A stretch of DNA of 64,000 nt. It comes from Sulfurovum sp. GTDB lineage: Bacteria; Campylobacterota; Campylobacteria; Campylobacterales; Sulfurovaceae. Positions 6,748 through 17,631 of the stretch are shown here, piece after piece. Position 1 is the first letter of the stretch; each line of letters begins with the position of its first letter. The DNA lies in the NCBI GenBank assembly GCA_020525365.1, contig JAIZOF010000001.1:402381-466380 (forward strand), written 5' to 3'. Under the pieces are notes generated by a model that had not been told where the DNA came from, made no database searches, and saw only the letters and a program-made list of their open reading frames with translations. A program made the position numbers and the translations under genes.

Positions 6748-7524
6748 TTAAAGGAGTTTAATTTCTTCTTGAAGTGTAATATTAAAGTCCTTTAAAACCC
6801 TTTCTTTTGCTAGCTCAAGTAGTAAAATAGCATCTTTATAGGTTCCTTTTCCAGTATTGATTAAAAAATTAGCATGGACACTGCTCCATGCCATGCCTCC
6901 TTGACGATACCCCTTTAGTCCTACTGCTTCAATAAGTCTGCCTGCATAATCTTGAGGAGGATTCTTAAAAACTGAACCTGCACTAGGGTCACGAGGCTGA
7001 TTGTTTCTGAGTACGAGTAGCTTATTTAATAGTATCTTATTAAACTTCTGTTTTATTTCAAATCGTGCAGCTGTGGCTACACCTTTTAGTTTAGCAAAGC
7101 GGTAACCGTATTCAATCTTAGTTTTTTCTATCCACTTTCCATCTATTTTGATACTATGAAGTATATTGAAAACTTCGTAATCCTTTACCCCTGCATTCAT
7201 TGCTAGCATGCCACCTAGTGTTCCTGGAAGTTTACTACAAAACTCAAATCCACCAATATCCTTATTTTTACAATAGGAGATAATGCGCCCCGTAGCCATA
7301 GCAGCACCAATTTCAAGAAGTCCGTTTGACTCTTTAATGTATGAAAAGTCTTTGCTTAGCATCATTAGTGGCGGAGGATTAGATGAGATGAGTAGGTTAT
7401 TGGCACCACCGATGAGGTAATGATTAGAAGGGATAAGGTCATCTTTTTCAATCATAAGTACTTTGGTGGGCTGACCAATTTTAATACTGGAATATTGGGA
7501 GAAATCGATAATTTTGGTATACAC
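6748..7524 (-). CDS. murB: UDP-N-acetylenolpyruvoylglucosamine reductase MurB
   Basis: A 258-residue flavoenzyme that reduces UDP-GlcNAc-enolpyruvate to UDP-MurNAc in peptidoglycan precursor synthesis. The FAD-binding segment YLIGGANNLLIS (about 37-48), the PGTLGGMLAMNAG stretch (about 104-116), the active-site Ser region DPSAGSVFKNP (about 179-189) and the C-terminal Glu in LQEEIKLL are visible. It is shorter than E. coli MurB, as is usual in this lineage. It starts with GTG, 3 bp after the stop of mqnD on the same strand, so the two are probably cotranscribed. Confidence 0.93.
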   Translation of the reverse strand: MYTKIIDFSQYSSIKIGQPTKVLMIEKDDLIPSNHYLIGGANNLLISSNPPPLMMLSKDFSYIKESNGLLEIGAAMATGRIISYCKNKDIGGFEFCSKLPGTLGGMLAMNAGVKDYEVFNILHSIKIDGKWIEKTKIEYGYRFAKLKGVATAARFEIKQKFNKILLNKLLVLRNNQPRDPSAGSVFKNPPQDYAGRLIEAVGLKGYRQGGMAWSSVHANFLINTGKGTYKDAILLLELAKERVLKDFNITLQEEIKLL

Positions 7525-7527
7525 CTT

Positions 7528-8394
7528 CTATCTCGCTCGAAGTTTGTTATACTCTTTAGGTATTAGGTAGTCTTCTGTTTTAATAGGGTACTCCCATATC
7601 CCATGCTCAGAACCAATGTTATATAGTTTATCTAATGCTTTTATTTGAAGTGTAGAAAGTTCAACTGATTCATTAGAGGCATACATATCAAGGTATTTTG
7701 TGAGCATCTTGTCTGAAATTCGCACTAGACTATCGGTTTCAAGTTTTGCACAAAGCTCATCTTTTCTTTCATTGGCAATTTTAACACCATCGATAAGAAT
7801 ATTTTCAATGTCAATGGCACGATTTAAAGGCAAACTTCTTCGTAATGCCATACCACCTAGTGGCAGAGGCAACCGTTCTCCCGCCAATTCTATCCAAATA
7901 TCCCATATCTCTTTTTCGACTTCCAAACTTTTATCAAAGTTAAGAATTGATTCATGTATGAGTATGCCTGCATCAACGTCACCATCTATAACAGCTTGTT
8001 CAATTTCAAGAAAATTCATATAGACGGGATGTGCATCAGGATAGTAGATGCGAAAGAGCATAGCATTGGTGGTATAATGACCCGAGAGTGCCACCTTGAA
8101 GTGACGCTTGAGCTTTTTCCCTTTGTGTTTGATGAGTTTTGGACCATAGCCTTCGCCAAAGCTGACTGCTGTACGAAGGAGGGCATACTCCTCTTTAATA
8201 AGTGGATACATTCCAAAAGAGATGGCAGAGACATCATAAGTACCTTTGATTGCTTCTGTATTTAGTGTCTCGATATCAAGTCCAATATTCTCGAATATTA
8301 AACCTTTAGTATCGACCCATCCAAATTTAATAGCATAATACATGAATATATCGTCCGCATCAGGAGAGTGTGCAAGTTGAATGGTATTTGGCAT
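7528..8394 (-). CDS. mqnD: Menaquinone biosynthesis protein MqnD-like (1,4-dihydroxy-6-naphthoate synthase)
   Basis: A 288-residue protein of the MqnA/MqnD periplasmic-binding-fold family, acting in the futalosine route to menaquinone. It opens with LAHSPDADDIFMYYAI, a match to the family's N-terminal HSPD motif, and carries VDAGILIHESILNF and GGMALRRSL, typical of MqnD. The futalosine route is the usual menaquinone pathway in Campylobacterota. MqnA is the main alternative, and the HESILNF segment favours MqnD. An extended -10 box (TGCTAAAAT) lies about 30 bp upstream, and murB follows immediately. Confidence 0.85.
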   Translation of the reverse strand: MPNTIQLAHSPDADDIFMYYAIKFGWVDTKGLIFENIGLDIETLNTEAIKGTYDVSAISFGMYPLIKEEYALLRTAVSFGEGYGPKLIKHKGKKLKRHFKVALSGHYTTNAMLFRIYYPDAHPVYMNFLEIEQAVIDGDVDAGILIHESILNFDKSLEVEKEIWDIWIELAGERLPLPLGGMALRRSLPLNRAIDIENILIDGVKIANERKDELCAKLETDSLVRISDKMLTKYLDMYASNESVELSTLQIKALDKLYNIGSEHGIWEYPIKTEDYLIPKEYNKLRAR

Positions 8395-8423
8395 GCATGA
8401 AACCTTTATGAATCAATGAAAGT

Positions 8424-8432
8424 ATTTTAGCA
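8424..8432 (-). promoter_or_regulatory. Extended -10 promoter for mqnD-murB
   Basis: The minus strand reads TGCTAAAAT, predicting a start near 8417 and a leader of about 23 nt. Confidence 0.45.
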
Positions 8433-8501
8433 TAAGGAGGCACAAAAAGAAGAGGTATTAAGATTACCATGTATAGTTGTATTGCAGTAAAGTATTAAAA
8501 A

Positions 8502-8517
8502 ATATGACAATATGACA
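8502..8517. repeat. Tandem 8-bp repeat upstream of recA
   Basis: ATATGACA is repeated exactly twice, about 100 bp before the recA start and near its likely promoter (TACAAT around 8549). I see no SOS-type LexA box in this interval. Confidence 0.5.
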
Positions 8518-8617
8518 TATTTTTATCTTTTTTGTATCACTTAATTTACAATAGTACCATGACTAAATAGCTAATGTTTATTTAGATAAAATGACTTCAA
8601 TAATAAAGGATAAGGAT

Positions 8618-9664
8618 ATGACAATGGCGATGGATGCACAAAAACAAAAAGCACTCGATATGGCGATTAGACAAATTGATAAAACGTTTGGAAAAGGAAC
8701 CTTGATGCGACTGGGCGACAAGGAGTTTGAGCCGATTGAAGCAATTTCTACTGGCTCACTTGGATTAGATATGGCTTTAGGAATTGGTGGTATTCCTCAG
8801 GGACGTATTGTTGAGATTTATGGTCCAGAGTCTTCGGGAAAGACTACATTAGCGCTACAGACTATTGCGTCAGCACAAAAACAAGATATGATATGTGCTT
8901 TTATTGATGCAGAACATGCACTTGATGTAGTATATGCAAAGAATCTTGGGGTTGATACAGATAATCTACTAATTTCACAACCTGATTTTGGAGAACAAGC
9001 ATTGGATGTGCTTGAAACCCTAGCACGTTCTGGAGCGGTTGATTTGATTGTAATTGACTCGGTTGCAGCATTAACACCCAAGAGTGAAATTGAAGGAGAT
9101 ATGGGTGATCAGCATGTGGGGTTACAGGCACGCTTGATGTCTCAGGCACTTAGAAAACTGACAGGATTACTACATAAGACAAATACAACTGTCATTTTTA
9201 TTAATCAAATTCGTATGAAAATTGGTACAATGGGGTATGGTTCACCTGAAACAACAACAGGTGGTAATGCATTAAAATTCTACTGTTCTGTGCGTATTGA
9301 TGTTAGGCGTATTGCTACATTAAAGCATGGGGAATCTCAGATAGGAAACCGAGTTAAGGCAAAAGTAGTCAAAAATAAAGTAGCACCACCATTCAGACAA
9401 GCAGAATTTGATATTATGTTTGGTGAAGGTATTTCTTATGAAGGAGAGTTGGTAGATTACGGTGTCAAACTCGATATTATCGATAAGTCCGGTGCATGGT
9501 TTAGTTATGGAGCAGAAAAGCTTGGGCAAGGAAAAGAGAATGCAAAATTAATTCTCAAAGAGAACCCTAAACTTCGGATTGAAATTGAAGAAAAAATTAA
9601 AGAAGCACTTGGTTTTGGGGAAGGGCTAACTATGAATACAAAAGAGATTAAGGAGGGTGAATAG
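8618..9664 (+). CDS. recA: Recombinase A
   Basis: A 348-residue RecA, the strand-exchange ATPase of homologous recombination and DNA repair. Walker A is GPESSGKT, Walker B is [10 protein letters not shown], the L2 loop lies in [19 protein letters not shown], and [10 protein letters not shown] is intact. I prefer the ATG at 8618 ([15 protein letters not shown]) because AAGGAT lies just upstream and the protein then has the usual N terminus; an in-frame ATG at 8591 would add nine residues. The recA-eno order matches Helicobacter and Campylobacter relatives as I recall them. Confidence 0.97.
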   Translation: MTMAMDAQKQKALDMAIRQIDKTFGKGTLMRLGDKEFEPIEAISTGSLGLDMALGIGGIPQGRIVEIYGPESSGKTTLALQTIASAQKQDMICAFIDAEHALDVVYAKNLGVDTDNLLISQPDFGEQALDVLETLARSGAVDLIVIDSVAALTPKSEIEGDMGDQHVGLQARLMSQALRKLTGLLHKTNTTVIFINQIRMKIGTMGYGSPETTTGGNALKFYCSVRIDVRRIATLKHGESQIGNRVKAKVVKNKVAPPFRQAEFDIMFGEGISYEGELVDYGVKLDIIDKSGAWFSYGAEKLGQGKENAKLILKENPKLRIEIEEKIKEALGFGEGLTMNTKEIKEGE

Positions 9665-9684
9665 TAAAAATATTTTTTTACTAT
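9661..9684. terminator. AT-rich hairpin at the recA 3' end, weak terminator candidate
   Basis: ATAGTAAAAA (9661-9670) and TTTTTACTAT (9675-9684) are perfect inverted arms around a 4-nt loop and overlap the recA stop. The stem is entirely A/T apart from one G-C pair and no separate T-tract follows, so efficiency is doubtful. Confidence 0.35.
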
Positions 9685-9695
9685 TGTAGTTCTAA

Positions 9696-11123
<1,428 letters not shown>

Positions 11124-11135
11124 AGGAGAAAAACT

Positions 11136-11387
11136 TTGGTAGATACAAAAGAGGTTATATTGATGACAGGACTTCCTCCTAAAACCCTTTTTTTAATAAC
11201 TATTGCCATCTTGCTTTTTGGTATTTATGTGGGTGTTTTGATTTATGGGGAGAATTCATTGACTGTATTGCAACACCTTAGAGAGAAAAAAGCAGTATTA
11301 AAACAAGAGATACAGATTTTGAAAATAAAGAATCAAAGACTTCAAAAAGAATATTTTGAGCTGAAGCAATTAGAACCCAAGGAGTAG
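11136..11387 (+). CDS. FtsB/DivIC-like septum formation initiator (HP0155-like position)
   Basis: An 83-residue bitopic protein: a short cytosolic N terminus, one membrane helix (about 18-40, LFLITIAILLFGIYVGVLIY) and a periplasmic coiled coil (about 45-80). This is the FtsB/DivIC architecture used in divisome assembly. The TTG at 11136 has GAGGAG about 8 nt upstream; an ATG at 11163 with GAGG is the alternative and would shorten the protein by nine residues. Its place directly after eno matches Helicobacter as I recall it. Assignment rests on topology and synteny rather than on a strong motif. Confidence 0.65.
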   Translation: MVDTKEVILMTGLPPKTLFLITIAILLFGIYVGVLIYGENSLTVLQHLREKKAVLKQEIQILKIKNQRLQKEYFELKQLEPKE

Positions 11388-11390
11388 TAG

Positions 11391-11786
11391 ATGACAAGAC
11401 AATATGTATGGATGATGGTTCTACTGGTAACAACGATAGGTATGGGCGCTACAGTGAATCCTTTTGAGTTGAATGAGAATTTTCAGAAGCTGCAACAGGA
11501 TCAGGATACTTTTCTTAAAGAATTTAAGAATTCTTCTAAAAAACTTAGAGCAATTCAAAAAATAAAAGATAGTATTAAGGATAGCAAAGGTTTTCCAGAA
11601 AAAATGCTGACAGCAGAAACTCCTATAAAACCAGAAAATATTTCCAATAAAAATGAGATACCCGAGAAGGTTGTTGGGACTAAAGAGGAACCAACTAAGA
11701 TTGATATTAATATTACAAGAGAGAAAATAGAGAAAGCAAAGAGAGCAGATGAGGAATTTAAAAAAGCAATTCAGGAGGTTAGCTAG
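11391..11786 (+). CDS. Exported hypothetical protein, HP0156-like position, with one glycosylation sequon
   Basis: A 131-residue protein with a signal peptide (about 1-20, MVLLVTTIGMGA), then a charged, mostly helical, low-complexity periplasmic region. The NPFE stretch just after the cleavage site resembles the NPF-type start of the AMIN-domain protein found here in Helicobacter, but I see no AMIN domain. Residues 105-109 read D-I-N-I-T, a fit to the bacterial N-glycosylation sequon. The gene starts 3 bp after the FtsB-like stop, so the two are coupled, and a divisome-associated role is plausible from context only. Confidence 0.65.
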   Translation: MTRQYVWMMVLLVTTIGMGATVNPFELNENFQKLQQDQDTFLKEFKNSSKKLRAIQKIKDSIKDSKGFPEKMLTAETPIKPENISNKNEIPEKVVGTKEEPTKIDINITREKIEKAKRADEEFKKAIQEVS

Positions 11787-11791
11787 GAAGA

Positions 11792-12949
11792 TTAATCTGA
11801 TTTCTTCTCTTGTAACTGTAAAGTTTTAATAATCACCATAACAATAAGAATCTCAAAAATACTTGCAAGAATGAGCTGATAGTAACTAAGAAGATCTAGC
11901 AATGTTGTCTCATATCCTATGGTCGCAACTGCAACAAGGAGGGTCAAAGGCATTGACAGTGAAAGTCCCACTAAAAGAGCCTCTTTTGAACCATAGATAT
12001 GTTTAAGTGCAACAGCCGCCAACACTCTTGAAAGTATCATAAGAAATGTGATAAGTATCGCACCCGTTAAAACCCCTTCAAAAGCTAAAGATCGTATATC
12101 AAATGATGCACCTACATGGATAAAAAAAAGTGGTACAAGAAATCCAAATCCAAGGCTTGACATTTTTTTCTCTAGCTCCTTTTCGTGATGAAAAAATGCC
12201 GAGATAGCAACTCCAGCGATAAACGACCCTAGTGCCAATTCCAAATCAAGCGAGAGCATAACCGCAATTAAAATAAAAAAGAGTGCCATAGCAAGGCGGA
12301 TATCCTGATCAGAAGTATTAAATTTGGGAACTAGAGTACGTTTAAATTCTGGGAACCACCAGAAGAATAGGTGTAATACTTTGTAGAGTAGATAGACTGA
12401 AACCATAAATGTTGCGAGATAGGCTATTTTTTCAAGAAGTTCAAGGGTTAGACCAGTTGTGCTGGCAGCATCAAAAATGGTTAGTACAGCAATAGAGAGT
12501 ATCTCTCCGAGTACTCCTGTAATAAATGCTAGTTTAATCCATAATTGTTCTTTGCCATAGGTTTTTGAGAGAGAGGCAAGCAGACCAATGGAAATTAGAG
12601 GCATAGAGATAATAATGATTGTATTAAGATTAAACAATAGCCCTGATCCAACAGAGAAAAGTGTTATTAAAAATAAAAAAAGTATACTTTTATGAAGAAT
12701 ATCTTTGGGGCTACGTGTGATCTGTTTGAGATCTACTTCCATCCCGGCAAGAAACATTAGATAAAGAAAGCCTACCTCGGCGATTAGGTCAAAATAGGAG
12801 TTTTCTTCAATCATTCCTAAAAAAGCAAATAGTGATCCCAAAATAATTTCGATAGCAGGAATGGGCATTCTTAGAAATTTAGACATAAAGGGGCTACTCC
12901 AGATTAACAGTGAAAGAGTAAGAATGAGTGTAATGTTAGTGTGTATCAC
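11792..12949 (-). CDS. Cation:proton antiporter, CPA2 family (KefB-like membrane domain)
   Basis: A 385-residue inner-membrane protein with about 11-12 hydrophobic segments. LYLMFLAGMEVDLKQI and the GSFIAGVAIS/FFIHVGASFD segments are characteristic of the CPA2 Na+/H+ or K+/H+ exchanger domain. Unlike full KefB/KefC it stops after the membrane domain and has no TrkA-N nucleotide-binding domain. It overlaps the 3' end of bioB by 14 bp, so it is probably the last gene of topA-bioB-antiporter. The transported ion cannot be told from sequence. Confidence 0.85.
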   Translation of the reverse strand: MIHTNITLILTLSLLIWSSPFMSKFLRMPIPAIEIILGSLFAFLGMIEENSYFDLIAEVGFLYLMFLAGMEVDLKQITRSPKDILHKSILFLFLITLFSVGSGLLFNLNTIIIISMPLISIGLLASLSKTYGKEQLWIKLAFITGVLGEILSIAVLTIFDAASTTGLTLELLEKIAYLATFMVSVYLLYKVLHLFFWWFPEFKRTLVPKFNTSDQDIRLAMALFFILIAVMLSLDLELALGSFIAGVAISAFFHHEKELEKKMSSLGFGFLVPLFFIHVGASFDIRSLAFEGVLTGAILITFLMILSRVLAAVALKHIYGSKEALLVGLSLSMPLTLLVAVATIGYETTLLDLLSYYQLILASIFEILIVMVIIKTLQLQEKKSD

Positions 12950-13784
12950 AATTAGTGCCTATCTCAAGTCCAAGAGATTCTAGCATTTCTCTATCTTTAC
13001 TAGGTACTTGTCCTGGAGTGGTCAGATAGTTTCCAATGACAATAGCATTAGCGCCTGCCTCAAAGATTTTTGCTTCATCACCCTCAAAAAGAAGTTCTCG
13101 TCCACCAGCAATCATTAAAATATGATCCTTACCCAAAAGTACTCTTGCTTTCCGTATGATATGTAGTGCTTCACCTTGATTGATATTACGTGTTTTGATA
13201 GGCAAGGCAGGGTTTGGATGATAAAAGTTAAGTGGACTAGATTCGGGTTGGAGTGAAGCAATAGCTTCAAGTAGGTCGTCTCTGTCTTGGGCTGTTTCTC
13301 CCATACCAAAAATACCTCCACTACAAAGTTTGAGCCCAACTGACTTGATATTCTCGCAGGTTTGATAACGTTCGTGCCATCCATGTGTTTGGCAAATATT
13401 GGGATAGTAGTGCTCTGATGTTTCAAGATTGTGATTATAGCTGTCGATGCCATGCTTTTTTAAGTAAGATAATTGTTCTTTATTTGCAGTACCATTACAC
13501 GCAATAAGATTAAGCCCCTCTACTTCTGCTTTGATTGCCTCTGCAGCACGTGCAACAAAATCAACCTTTTTATCATCAAGTCCTTTTCCTGCAGTAACAA
13601 GACAGTATCCCAATGCACCATATTCTTTGGCTTGTTTTGCTTCACTAACAATCTGTTCAATTGGCTTAAAGCTGTACCGCTTAATATCAGCATGATAGCG
13701 GATACTTTGTGTACAAAACTTACAATCTTCCAAGCAGGTACCACTGAGAATGTTATTAATGGCACAGAGAAATACCTGTTTCAT
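12936..13784 (-). CDS. bioB: Biotin synthase
   Basis: A 282-residue radical SAM enzyme inserting sulfur into dethiobiotin. The CX3CX2C cluster motif is CLEDCKFC (about residues 17-24). The NHNLETS segment, ICSGGIFGMGET-type core and the IMIAGGRE motif with its conserved Arg are present. It is shorter than E. coli BioB (346), as I recall for Campylobacterota enzymes. It starts immediately after topA on the same strand. No other biotin genes are in the window. Confidence 0.93.
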   Translation of the reverse strand: MKQVFLCAINNILSGTCLEDCKFCTQSIRYHADIKRYSFKPIEQIVSEAKQAKEYGALGYCLVTAGKGLDDKKVDFVARAAEAIKAEVEGLNLIACNGTANKEQLSYLKKHGIDSYNHNLETSEHYYPNICQTHGWHERYQTCENIKSVGLKLCSGGIFGMGETAQDRDDLLEAIASLQPESSPLNFYHPNPALPIKTRNINQGEALHIIRKARVLLGKDHILMIAGGRELLFEGDEAKIFEAGANAIVIGNYLTTPGQVPSKDREMLESLGLEIGTNCDTH

Positions 13785-15983
13785 CTATTTGGCTTCTTCT
13801 TTGTGTTTACATTTAAAGCACTCATAAACCTCTTTATTTTTGAGTATTTTTTTACCCATTAGATAGTCACATTTTGGACATTTTTGATCTACTGGTTCAA
13901 AATTAGTAATAAATTTACATTTGGGGTAGTTGCCACAACCGTAGAATTTTCCCCGTCTTCCTTCACGCTCTTGTAGCTTACCACCACATTTTGGACAAGG
14001 GACTTTAAGCTCTTTGGGTGGCGTAAGTGACTTAGCATTTTTACACTTGGGATAGGCCGAACAGGCGAGAAATTTTCCCCGTCTAGAGTTTTTGATGATC
14101 ATAGCAGAACCACATTTTTCACACTTCTCATCAGTCTCTTCAGGTTGTTCGGATTCTGTACCATCTGTATTTTTAGTATATTTACATTTAGGGAAGTTTG
14201 AACAGGCAATGAATTCACCATAACGCCCTTTACGCAATAGTAACTCTGAATTGCATTTGGGGCATATTTCACCTGTAGGTGTTGCAACCTTAAGGCTTTT
14301 GATATTCTTTTTTCCTTCTTCTATCTTTTGCATAAAAGGGGTATAGAATTCTTTGAGAATATTTTGCCAGTTCTCTTCACCAGTTGCAATTTTGTCAAGC
14401 GTCTCTTCCATTGTTGCTGTGAAACTACTATCAACAATTTCAGAGAAGTACTTTTCAAGCATCTCAATAACTGTAAAGGCAATCTCTGTAGGATGGATAC
14501 GTTTTTTTTCTATCTCAATATAGTTACGCTGTTGCAAAATAGTAATGGTTGGTGCATAGGTGCTTGGACGACCAATACCAAGTGATTCAAGCTTCTTAAT
14601 GAGACTTGCTTCATTGTAGCGTGGCGGTGGCTCAGTAAAGTGTTGTTCAGATTTAATTTCATTGAGTGAAATAGGCTGCCCTTTTTTGAGATCGGGTAGA
14701 AGCTTATCCTTCTCATTATAACCAATAACTTTATAAAAACCATCAAAAAGTAGTTTTCGTCCACTTGCCTTGAAGGTACACTGATTACCCTTGAAGAGAA
14801 TTGTTTGTGATTCAAGCGTTGCTTCGGTCATTTGGCAGGCAAGAAAACGATTATAGATAAGGCGGTAAAGCTTGAGTTCATCAGCAGTAAGATACTTTGC
14901 TGCAACAGTACCGTCAAAGTCAATACGGGTTGGGCGTATTGCCTCATGCGCCTCTTGAGCCCCTTTGGACTTGGTGGTATAATTCTTTGCTTTTGGAGGT
15001 AAATATTTATCCCCATAGGTTTTTTCAATAAAGTTGCGTACCTCACTTACTGCTTCTTTGGAAAGATTGAGTGAGTCGGTACGCATATAGGTAATGACCC
15101 CCATAGTACCTTTGTCTGTTTTGACTCCTTCATAGAGTTTCTGTGCTACCATCATGGTTTTTTTTGGAGAGAATCCTAACTGGGTTGAGGCTGTCTGCTG
15201 GAGTGTTGAGGTCATAAATGGTGGAGGTGTTTTGGTTTTCCGTTTTGTCTTCTCGATAGAAGAGACAGTAAATGATTCTTCTTTGGCCACTGCAACAATC
15301 TCTTGTGCATCAGCTTCTGTTTTGATGGTCATCTTCTCAATCTTTAATCCACTATAGTTATAGATAACGGCCTCGATACTTTTTTCAAATAGTGTTCCAA
15401 TAGTCCAAAACTCTTCTGGTTTGAAGACTTTGATCTCACGTTCACGCTCAATGACTAGTTTGAGTGTAGCACTCTGTACCCGTCCCGCACTAAGTCCCTT
15501 TTGTATTTTATTGGCAAGCAATGGAGAGAGTTTATACCCTACAATACGATCAAGTAGTCTTCGTGTTTGCTGAGCATCGACAGAGTCCATATTGACTGTA
15601 CGTGGATGCTCCAGCGCATATTTTATGGCACTTTTGGTAATCTCGTGAAAAACAATACGTGGTAGTTCGGTTGGCTCTTTTCCAATTGCCTTGGCAATAT
15701 GATAACCAATGGCTTCCCCTTCACGATCCTCATCGGTCGCGATATAGATAGTTTGAGCTTCTTTGGCAAGTTTTTTTAACTCTTTGACGGTTGGATTAGC
15801 ATCTTTAGGAATAGAGTATTTAGGAACAAGATCACCCGTTTTGTCGTCAACTGTAATACCAAAGGTACTTTTAGGTAGATCCCTGATGTGCCCTTTAGAG
15901 GCAATAACTTTATATTCCTTGCTTAAAAAATTGGTAATAGTACGAGCTTTTGCTGGTGATTCAACGATAATGAGATTTTTCAT
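13785..15983 (-). CDS. topA: DNA topoisomerase I
   Basis: A 732-residue type IA topoisomerase that relaxes negative supercoils. The N-terminal Toprim domain begins LIIVESPAKA and contains ATDEDREGEAIGYH. The catalytic Tyr is in GVITYMRTDSLNLS (about residue 305). The C terminus has four zinc-ribbon-like units with Cys pairs (about 585-730: CPKC, CEKC, CPKC, CPKC starts). No clear Shine-Dalgarno precedes the ATG; -10-like boxes lie at 15998-16003 (TATAAT) and 16019-16027 (TGTTACAAT) on the minus strand. It leads the topA-bioB-antiporter group. Confidence 0.97.
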   Translation of the reverse strand: MKNLIIVESPAKARTITNFLSKEYKVIASKGHIRDLPKSTFGITVDDKTGDLVPKYSIPKDANPTVKELKKLAKEAQTIYIATDEDREGEAIGYHIAKAIGKEPTELPRIVFHEITKSAIKYALEHPRTVNMDSVDAQQTRRLLDRIVGYKLSPLLANKIQKGLSAGRVQSATLKLVIEREREIKVFKPEEFWTIGTLFEKSIEAVIYNYSGLKIEKMTIKTEADAQEIVAVAKEESFTVSSIEKTKRKTKTPPPFMTSTLQQTASTQLGFSPKKTMMVAQKLYEGVKTDKGTMGVITYMRTDSLNLSKEAVSEVRNFIEKTYGDKYLPPKAKNYTTKSKGAQEAHEAIRPTRIDFDGTVAAKYLTADELKLYRLIYNRFLACQMTEATLESQTILFKGNQCTFKASGRKLLFDGFYKVIGYNEKDKLLPDLKKGQPISLNEIKSEQHFTEPPPRYNEASLIKKLESLGIGRPSTYAPTITILQQRNYIEIEKKRIHPTEIAFTVIEMLEKYFSEIVDSSFTATMEETLDKIATGEENWQNILKEFYTPFMQKIEEGKKNIKSLKVATPTGEICPKCNSELLLRKGRYGEFIACSNFPKCKYTKNTDGTESEQPEETDEKCEKCGSAMIIKNSRRGKFLACSAYPKCKNAKSLTPPKELKVPCPKCGGKLQEREGRRGKFYGCGNYPKCKFITNFEPVDQKCPKCDYLMGKKILKNKEVYECFKCKHKEEAK

Positions 15984-16122
15984 ATATTATTTACTTTATT
16001 ATAGAGAAATTTTCTGGCATTGTAACACAAATAAGTTAGGAATTGGGAAATGAGCATCCTAAGGACAGGCAGAAACAATGTGTAGGTGAACTCAAGTAGC
16101 TAAATAGATTGCAATGATTAAC

Positions 16123-16689
16123 TTAAGACTTTTTCAAAATTCTCGGTAGAGTGATACCTGTTTGGCTTTGGTATTTACCATTACGGTTAGCATAAGTTGT
16201 TTCACACTGCTCATCACCTTGCAAAAAAAGTACCTGTGCAATCCCTTCTTTGGCATAGATTTTTGCTGGTAATGGAGTAGTGTTGCTTATCTCAATAGTG
16301 ATATGCCCTTCAAATCCTGGTTCAAAAGGGGTGACATTGACAATGATACCACAGCGCGCGTAGGTACTTTTTCCTAAGCAGATTGCTAGTGTATCTTTGG
16401 GCATCTTGAAGTACTCAATAGTACGTGCAAGTGCAAAAGAATTAGGCGGAACAATACAAACATCACCCTTGAAGTCAACAACATTGTTTTCATTAAAATC
16501 TTTTGGATCAACTACTTCAGCATTGATATTTGTAAAGATTTTAAACTCATCTGATACCCTAATATCATACCCATAAGAGCTTAGTCCGTAGCTAACAACT
16601 CCCTCTCCAATGAGTCCTTCTTCAAAAGGAGATATCATTGTTTCATTGAGTGATTTTTCACGTATCCATTTATCTGATTTTAATCCCAT
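16123..16689 (-). CDS. dcd: dCTP deaminase
   Basis: A 188-residue trimeric dCTP deaminase making dUTP for thymidylate synthesis. The start [26 protein letters not shown], the nucleotide-binding stretch [30 protein letters not shown] and the C-terminal [11 protein letters not shown] are typical. It lies 9 bp downstream of the SurA-like gene on the same strand and is probably cotranscribed with it. Confidence 0.96.
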   Translation of the reverse strand: MGLKSDKWIREKSLNETMISPFEEGLIGEGVVSYGLSSYGYDIRVSDEFKIFTNINAEVVDPKDFNENNVVDFKGDVCIVPPNSFALARTIEYFKMPKDTLAICLGKSTYARCGIIVNVTPFEPGFEGHITIEISNTTPLPAKIYAKEGIAQVLFLQGDEQCETTYANRNGKYQSQTGITLPRILKKS

Positions 16690-16698
16690 GATCCCTCT

Positions 16699-17517
16699 TT
16701 ATGTTCTAAGATATTGAATATTGGCTTCAGTTTTCATTTTTTTAAAGTAGTCTTTAAGTACTTGTTCTTGTTGCTGTTGTTGCCAACGTGCTGCTACAGC
16801 ACCACGTGCAGCATCAAATGGCATTTGTGTTATTCCACTTTTGGTGTGTACTTGATAAACAACCCATTTGTCACCAGCATTAATAGGGTTAGTGTAGTCA
16901 CCGTTAGAAGTTTGAAGCAATATACCAAGTATAGCATTGTTTATTTCTTTAGTCTTTTTTATCACCTGTTTACTGCTAATTCCTTTACTATTTTTGGTTT
17001 TAAGAAATATTTTGATTTCCTTTTCTGTAGCCGCAATATATTCTGTGACACTGATGAGAGAGGGGATAGCAAACTCTTCTTTATGGTTTCTATAGAAGAG
17101 TCTGAGTTCATTCTCTGTTGGTGTGGGAATACTACTTGCTGCAATTTCACGAAAGAACCTTTTTTGTTTGAGTGCATTACGAATACTCTTTCTGTATTGG
17201 CTCCATGCCATACCCTGTTGCTTGAGTAGCTGTTGCATCTTTTGGATGCTTATCTCGTTTTGTTTGACAATACGTGAGATTTCCCTATCAATATCTGCTT
17301 CCGGAATAGAGATATCCTTCATTGCCACTCGTTGTAGCCTGTCTTGAATGAGCAAATCAATTGCCTGTTGTTTTGTTATGTGACCACGTGTCTGAATGGC
17401 ATGTATTTCAGATGTTGTAACAGGCTCACCTTCTACAATAAGTGCAATCGCATCAATTGTTTCTGCATAGAGTGAAATGGTTGTCAAGATTGTAAAAATA
17501 GATAATATTTCTTTCAT
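16699..17517 (-). CDS. SurA-like periplasmic chaperone / peptidyl-prolyl isomerase
   Basis: A 272-residue exported protein with a signal peptide (MKEILSIFTILTTISLYA), a SurA-type N-terminal domain (about 22-150, beginning IDAIALIVEGEPVTTSEI and rich in helices) and a partial parvulin-like region (about 155-255). It probably assists outer-membrane protein folding. Much of the parvulin core is poorly conserved, so isomerase activity is uncertain. I start at the ATG at 17517 rather than four codons earlier, because it gives a proper signal peptide. The promoter is the TGCTATAAT box at 17551-17559; dcd follows. Confidence 0.82.
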   Translation of the reverse strand: MKEILSIFTILTTISLYAETIDAIALIVEGEPVTTSEIHAIQTRGHITKQQAIDLLIQDRLQRVAMKDISIPEADIDREISRIVKQNEISIQKMQQLLKQQGMAWSQYRKSIRNALKQKRFFREIAASSIPTPTENELRLFYRNHKEEFAIPSLISVTEYIAATEKEIKIFLKTKNSKGISSKQVIKKTKEINNAILGILLQTSNGDYTNPINAGDKWVVYQVHTKSGITQMPFDAARGAVAARWQQQQQEQVLKDYFKKMKTEANIQYLRT

Positions 17518-17550
17518 GGGTTGAATCAACTTGTGGTATAAATTTCAAAA

Positions 17551-17559
17551 ATTATAGCA
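17551..17559 (-). promoter_or_regulatory. Extended -10 promoter for the surA-like gene and dcd
   Basis: The minus strand carries an exact TGCTATAAT, predicting a start near 17544 and a leader of about 27 nt. Confidence 0.6.
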
Positions 17560-17588
17560 CAAGGATGAATAGAGTAAGGTTTCATGGA

Positions 17589-17594
17589 TATAAT
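17589..17594 (+). promoter_or_regulatory. -10 box for the multihaem cytochrome gene
   Basis: TATAAT lies 38 bp before the start codon, with no recognisable -35 element, as is common in this lineage. The divergent TGCTATAAT box of the chaperone gene is only 30 bp away. Confidence 0.45.
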
Positions 17595-17631
17595 ATTTTT
17601 CTAAGATTTTTATATTCATAAGGTTATTTGA

